A stretch of 64,000 bases of DNA, from NCBI GenBank assembly GCA_022823085.1, contig JAJDXV010000013.1, forward strand, positions 1-64,000. Direction: 5' to 3'. The position numbers were made by a program, and so were the translations under genes. The notes below the pieces were generated by a model, which searched no databases, was not told where the DNA came from, and worked only from the letters and a program-made list of their open reading frames with translations. The stretch's first letter is position 1. Each line of letters begins with the position of its first letter. Positions 60,650 to 64,000 of the stretch are shown one piece after another. This stretch comes from Candidatus Poribacteria bacterium (lineage in GTDB: Bacteria; Poribacteria; WGA-4E; WGA-3G).

Positions 60650-61726
60650 TTAGATAAAAGGTACCGTTACAATTTTAGCTGGGTGCATCCTACTACGGAT
60701 TTCTACGTCAATTCTATTATTTTCGGATATTGTTTGTGATGTTACAATGGCGAAACCGATATTGCATTTCAGAGTTGGCGATGGCGCGCCACTTGTCACC
60801 TCGCCTATCTGTTCACCGTCTTGATAGACGGCATAACCTGTGCGTGCCACGGCACGGTCAAGCATCTGAAAACCTATCATCTGTTTGGTGATGCCCTTCT
60901 TTCTTTCTCTAAGGAGCGCGTTCTTGCCGATAAATTGACGGTTTTTGGATTTGACAAACTTGCCGAGCCCGACTTGATATGGGTTCGTGTCGTCGTTCAT
61001 ATCTACGCCGTAGAGGCGGAGTCCTGCTTCAAGACGCAGCGTATCGCGTGCGCCGAGTCCTACGGGTTGCCCTTCTGTTTCTATTACGGCAGGATAGAGT
61101 GCCTCCCATAAATTTTCTGCATTATTTGCATCGACGTATAATTCAAAACCGATTTCACCTGTATACCCTGTTCGTGAAATTACGGTACGGATACCTGCCA
61201 CCTCACCGACTACAAACCGGAAAAAGGAGATCTCAGAGACATCCAGTTCAGGAACGAAAGGATTGAGAATGTCTATCGCCTTTGGACCTTGTAGTGCGAT
61301 GAGAGCCGTGTCCTCGCTTACATCTTTTATTTTTGCATCTGTGTCGTTGTGGCTCCGAATCCATGCGAGATCTTTTTCAATGTTCGCAGCATTGACGACC
61401 AGCATATAGCGGTTATCTGTGTACCGGTAAATAAGGAGGTCGTCAATGATTCCGCCTGCTTCATTACAGAAGAGGGTATACAAGACGCGTCCATCTGTTA
61501 AACGCCCAACATCGTTGGTGCTAAGTTTTTGTACGAACGCGTTCGCGCCTGGTCCGCGAACCTCGAATTCACCCATGTGCGACAGGTCAAACAGACCGAC
61601 AGTTGCTCGAACAGCGAGATGCTCTTTAACAATACTGGTGTATTGGAGTGGCATCTCCCAGCCGCCGAATTCGGTGAATTTGGCGTTGCAGGTTTTATGT
61701 ACCTGATAAAGTGGTGTTCTTTTCAT
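60650..61726 (-). CDS. gcvT: Glycine cleavage system aminomethyltransferase (T protein)
   Basis: A 358-aa enzyme transferring methylene from lipoyl-bound aminomethyl to tetrahydrofolate and releasing ammonia. Conserved: FGGWEMPLQYTSIVKEHLAVRATVGLFDLSHMGE, FSRTGYTGEIGFELYV-like segment (ISRTGYTGEIGFEL) and LGARDTLRLEAGLRLYG with the catalytic Asp. It begins 6 bp after the amidohydrolase stop, so it has no private leader or riboswitch. Confidence 0.96.
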   Translation of the reverse strand: MKRTPLYQVHKTCNAKFTEFGGWEMPLQYTSIVKEHLAVRATVGLFDLSHMGEFEVRGPGANAFVQKLSTNDVGRLTDGRVLYTLFCNEAGGIIDDLLIYRYTDNRYMLVVNAANIEKDLAWIRSHNDTDAKIKDVSEDTALIALQGPKAIDILNPFVPELDVSEISFFRFVVGEVAGIRTVISRTGYTGEIGFELYVDANNAENLWEALYPAVIETEGQPVGLGARDTLRLEAGLRLYGVDMNDDTNPYQVGLGKFVKSKNRQFIGKNALLRERKKGITKQMIGFQMLDRAVARTGYAVYQDGEQIGEVTSGAPSPTLKCNIGFAIVTSQTISENNRIDVEIRSRMHPAKIVTVPFI

Positions 61727-61732
61727 TGTCCT

Positions 61733-62485
61733 TTAAAGCCCATAGATACGTGCGAGATTCTCGCCGAAAATCAGTGCTTCGGCATCATCGCCGAGTTCCA
61801 GGCGTTTAAGGGCATTAATAACCTGAATAGGACGGTATTCGGGTAAATTGGATCCGAAAACGATCTGTTCGGGCCCGAGTTCATCGACAGCCTTCTTTAC
61901 TTCAGTTGGAACGACCTTGTCAGGGTCTGTCCCCCAACGGCGATGGAACCGCAAAATCGTGGTGCCCAATGAAACATTCTTATTCGCTTTTGCGACGGAG
62001 ATTCCGGCATCTAAATCGTCTGGGAACCCCATGTGATCCATGATAACAGGTGTTTCTGGTACCCAACTTGCAACCGTGCCAATCCGATTCGGATGGCAAT
62101 TGTTAGGACCGGAGTGGATCGAGACGATGAGTCCATAATCGCGGGCGGCTTCAACGACGGGTTGCACGATGGGATCGTCTACATTGTAGTTGTGAACGGC
62201 AGGCATGAGTTTGATTCCGCGCATTCCCCAACTTTCAGCCGCCAATTTGACCTGCTCAACAGGTTCCGGTTCTGTCGGGTGTACCAGTGCGCAGCCGAGG
62301 GCGCGTGGATTGCCGCGAATCGCCTCAGCGAGTTCGCTGTTTTCAGGTAGTGGTTGGGTGTTCGGCATGATAACAGCGACATCCATATCGGCTTCGTCCT
62401 CTAACGCCAACAACGCCGCTAAATCGAGTTTGCCGTTTTCGTCACGAAATGAATCGTTAAGATAGGCTTCAAAATCGCCTCGCAT
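61733..62485 (-). CDS. Amidohydrolase_2 family metal-dependent hydrolase
   Basis: A 250-aa TIM-barrel protein of the amidohydrolase 2 family. It keeps GIKLMPAVHNYNVDDP, IVSIHSGPNN with a metal-binding His, PVIMDHMGFP and IVFGSNLP with the final acidic-site region (FGS-N in place of the usual FGSD). It lacks the N-terminal HxH strand usually needed for metal binding, so it is short for the family. It may be truncated or non-classical. In an operon with gcvT. Confidence 0.8.
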   Translation of the reverse strand: MRGDFEAYLNDSFRDENGKLDLAALLALEDEADMDVAVIMPNTQPLPENSELAEAIRGNPRALGCALVHPTEPEPVEQVKLAAESWGMRGIKLMPAVHNYNVDDPIVQPVVEAARDYGLIVSIHSGPNNCHPNRIGTVASWVPETPVIMDHMGFPDDLDAGISVAKANKNVSLGTTILRFHRRWGTDPDKVVPTEVKKAVDELGPEQIVFGSNLPEYRPIQVINALKRLELGDDAEALIFGENLARIYGL

Positions 62486-62505
62486 GAGAAAACTCCTCTA
62501 TTGTT

Positions 62506-63561
62506 CTATTCCGTAGCAATTTCATTGATAAGAATTGTGCCATCCATACTTTTTTCGATGTCAACGGATTCGCTCATTAGTGTATCTACACTGTTTCGGT
62601 AAGAGGCGTAGGTAGATTTTGCTGTGTCGGTGTCTGGCAAACGGATGATAAAAACGATCTGCGCGTCTGTCAAATCCTTTGCCTCCGGATTGTTTTGATA
62701 GTGTGCGGAGATACCGACTGCTGCATCGGTCAATTGGGGTACATGAGGCGGTAGTGTGCTGTAGATTTGCCTCAATGCCCAATTTGACCGAAATAGCTTG
62801 GTGCTTCCATATATCTTATTGTTGTTAGGTAGGTGCGTGAGCATTCTCGGTTCCGGTGGCGGGTCTTGAATTTCTGTTGCTACGGTTTTCGCGAGTTCGA
62901 TCATGCCTTCACGGATACCGGTAGCGAATTCATAGCCTTCGATCTGAATAAAATACTTCCCTTTTGCGAATCGGAGGTAGCCGCCTGAGAGCATCGCCTT
63001 AGCACCGACCCATTCAAATTTCATACGTGGATAGGTATAAAAACTGTAAATTCCGAAGGCGTTTTCCGGCGTTCCCATATCGAAGATTTCGAGTAAAATC
63101 AACGGTTTTGAACCGAATTGCGGGGCTTGGTATTCCACCTCTGCCTGTCGTTGAAAGCCGTAAGCGTAGTAAAGATCGGGCGAAGCAGCAGGCGAAACGG
63201 CTCTATCTCGGTAGAGTTTTTTTCCTTGATACGTTGAAGCAGCACGCGACTGTACCCAACCCAGTAATTCTGCGCCATCGGGTAAAAGATGCTCTGGTGC
63301 AACCGTCGTCTTTAAGGCATCTTCTGGCTCGGCTTGTGCTGAAGCGTCTTTTATGTTTTTGACGACTTCCAACATCAGCATTTCTGTCTTCTTCGCTGTG
63401 GGACCGTGCCAGACCCCGTAAATATATCTGCCTTCATGCTGAATCGCTGTCCAATCTCCTTGTTCGGTACCGCATGAAGTTAACATCAAGCTGAAGAGAC
63501 AACAGAGACTGAAGCAGCAGCGATGGAATTTCTCAAAAACATCTGTTGTTATGTATTTCAT
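62506..63561 (-). CDS. DUF6599 family lipoprotein
   Basis: A 351-aa protein. Signal peptide with lipobox LTSC (Cys near residue 30). The body matches my recollection of DUF6599: GKKLYRDRA...YYAYGFQRQAEVEY, EIFDMGTPENAFGIYSFYTYPR and GGYLRFAKGKYFIQIEGYE. Function unknown; probably anchored in the outer membrane or periplasm. It lies between the LptE-like and amidohydrolase genes. Confidence 0.75.
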   Translation of the reverse strand: MKYITTDVFEKFHRCCFSLCCLFSLMLTSCGTEQGDWTAIQHEGRYIYGVWHGPTAKKTEMLMLEVVKNIKDASAQAEPEDALKTTVAPEHLLPDGAELLGWVQSRAASTYQGKKLYRDRAVSPAASPDLYYAYGFQRQAEVEYQAPQFGSKPLILLEIFDMGTPENAFGIYSFYTYPRMKFEWVGAKAMLSGGYLRFAKGKYFIQIEGYEFATGIREGMIELAKTVATEIQDPPPEPRMLTHLPNNNKIYGSTKLFRSNWALRQIYSTLPPHVPQLTDAAVGISAHYQNNPEAKDLTDAQIVFIIRLPDTDTAKSTYASYRNSVDTLMSESVDIEKSMDGTILINEIATE

Positions 63562-63570
63562 AGTGTTCTT

Positions 63571-64000
63571 TTACCACTGTTCTGCAAGTTGGTTGTAAAG
63601 ATCGTCTATTAGTTCGTCTACAATGCGCCTCTCAGCTTCTTCACGGGTTTCCGGCGGTTCCGCTCGACCTGATACGATATAGTAATCATGAACTTGGAGA
63701 TGGTTGTCTGCTCGAGCGATCATGTTGTTCCGAACGCGGTCAAAGAATTCATATTCGATCTGTAGCGTCATACGTACCATTTCGACTTGTCCTTGGGGTC
63801 CGTAATCTTGTTCGCGTAGATCAAAATCTTGTATGCGTATTGTAAGTTCGGAATCGTTGCCGTCTCGCCATTTCCGATTGAAACGTTCCGTCATTTTTTC
63901 GTGAATGACTTCATCGTAAGGACGCTGTGAGGCGTTATCGTAAGAGAAATCGGCGTCCAAAATTTCAATAGGTGCGATACGGATCGTGCTGATATGCTCT
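63571..64000 (-). CDS. LptE-like LPS assembly lipoprotein (5' end outside window)
   Basis: The frame remains open to the window edge, so the track start (TTG 63960) is not the real one. Upstream codons read EHISTIRIAPIEILDADFSYDNASQRPYDEVIHEKMTERF, the pattern seen near the N terminus of LptE-family proteins (I.TI.I.PI.N....). The C terminus REEAERRIVDELIDDLYNQL matches the family's final helix. LptE plugs LptD in the outer membrane for LPS export, which would fit the heptosyltransferases in the window. Confidence 0.65.
   Translation of the reverse strand, partial: EHISTIRIAPIEILDADFSYDNASQRPYDEVIHEKMTERFNRKWRDGNDSELTIRIQDFDLREQDYGPQGQVEMVRMTLQIEYEFFDRVRNNMIARADNHLQVHDYYIVSGRAEPPETREEAERRIVDELIDDLYNQLAEQW

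Noticed and set aside
61727-61740. Glycine riboswitch before gcvT
   Set aside because: Only 6 bp separate the amidohydrolase stop from the gcvT start, and no riboswitch-like sequence is seen before the upstream genes.

Overview
This 64 kb window is bacterial chromosome from a Gram-negative-type organism. It carries an LptE-like lipoprotein, two family 9 heptosyltransferase-like enzymes, many lipobox proteins and a complex I operon. The mix of phytanoyl-CoA dioxygenase, DUF6785 permease, GHL10 glycosidase, DUF5069, DUF6599 and Uma2 proteins, with many short palindromic intergenic repeats, reminds me of Candidatus Poribacteria or a related uncultured lineage. That assignment is inference. Sigma70-type promoters (TTGAC- and TATAAT-like boxes 16-18 bp apart) are unusually easy to read here, often with a GTGGTATAAT-like -10 context.

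Layout. 1-4.75 kb: palindromic repeats, a GHL10 glycosidase, a cell-wall amidase and a divergent PhyH dioxygenase. 4.8-6.7 kb: tRNA-Val and tRNA-Asp with a clear promoter and terminator, then serS and a DUF2283 gene. 6.8-12.4 kb: bioB, pyrK, a metallophosphoesterase, a STAS protein and a DUF6785 membrane protein. 12.5-16.8 kb: glycosyltransferases (GT9, GT1, GT9), a gene remnant and the first MITE copy. 16.8-27.2 kb: a probable defence or epigenetic cassette on the minus strand. In transcription order it holds an SNF2/DUF3883 helicase, a 75-aa protein, a four-helix membrane protein, a DUF1156 Zn-ribbon adenine methyltransferase broken by a 13-nt poly-C tract, and a DUF499 ATPase. The helicase start overlaps the stop of a copper ATPase gene. 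29.5-30.5 kb: a Gfo/Idh oxidoreductase.

30.7-50.1 kb: an NADH dehydrogenase (complex I) operon on the minus strand, in the order A, B, [IsrB element], C, D, [VOC, two small genes, thioredoxin-like gene], E, F, [small coiled-coil gene], G, H, J, K, L, [DUF5069], M, [NhaD-like antiporter], N. nuoI is absent. 50.3-54 kb: pdxH, trkH and trkA. 54.2-64 kb: LptE-like, DUF6599 and amidohydrolase genes, then gcvT, Uma2, a TPR protease, gcvH and gcvP, all on the minus strand.

The observations most worth following are: (1) the DUF499/DUF1156/SNF2 cassette, whose methyltransferase would become full length by losing one C from the C13 tract; (2) an HNH-less IscB relative (IsrB type) with a recognisable omega/HEARO RNA, sitting between nuoB and nuoC; (3) a thioredoxin-like lipoprotein with an in-frame TGA exactly where the first active-site cysteine should be, a selenoprotein candidate; and (4) several families of foldback repeats, one with compensatory stem changes.
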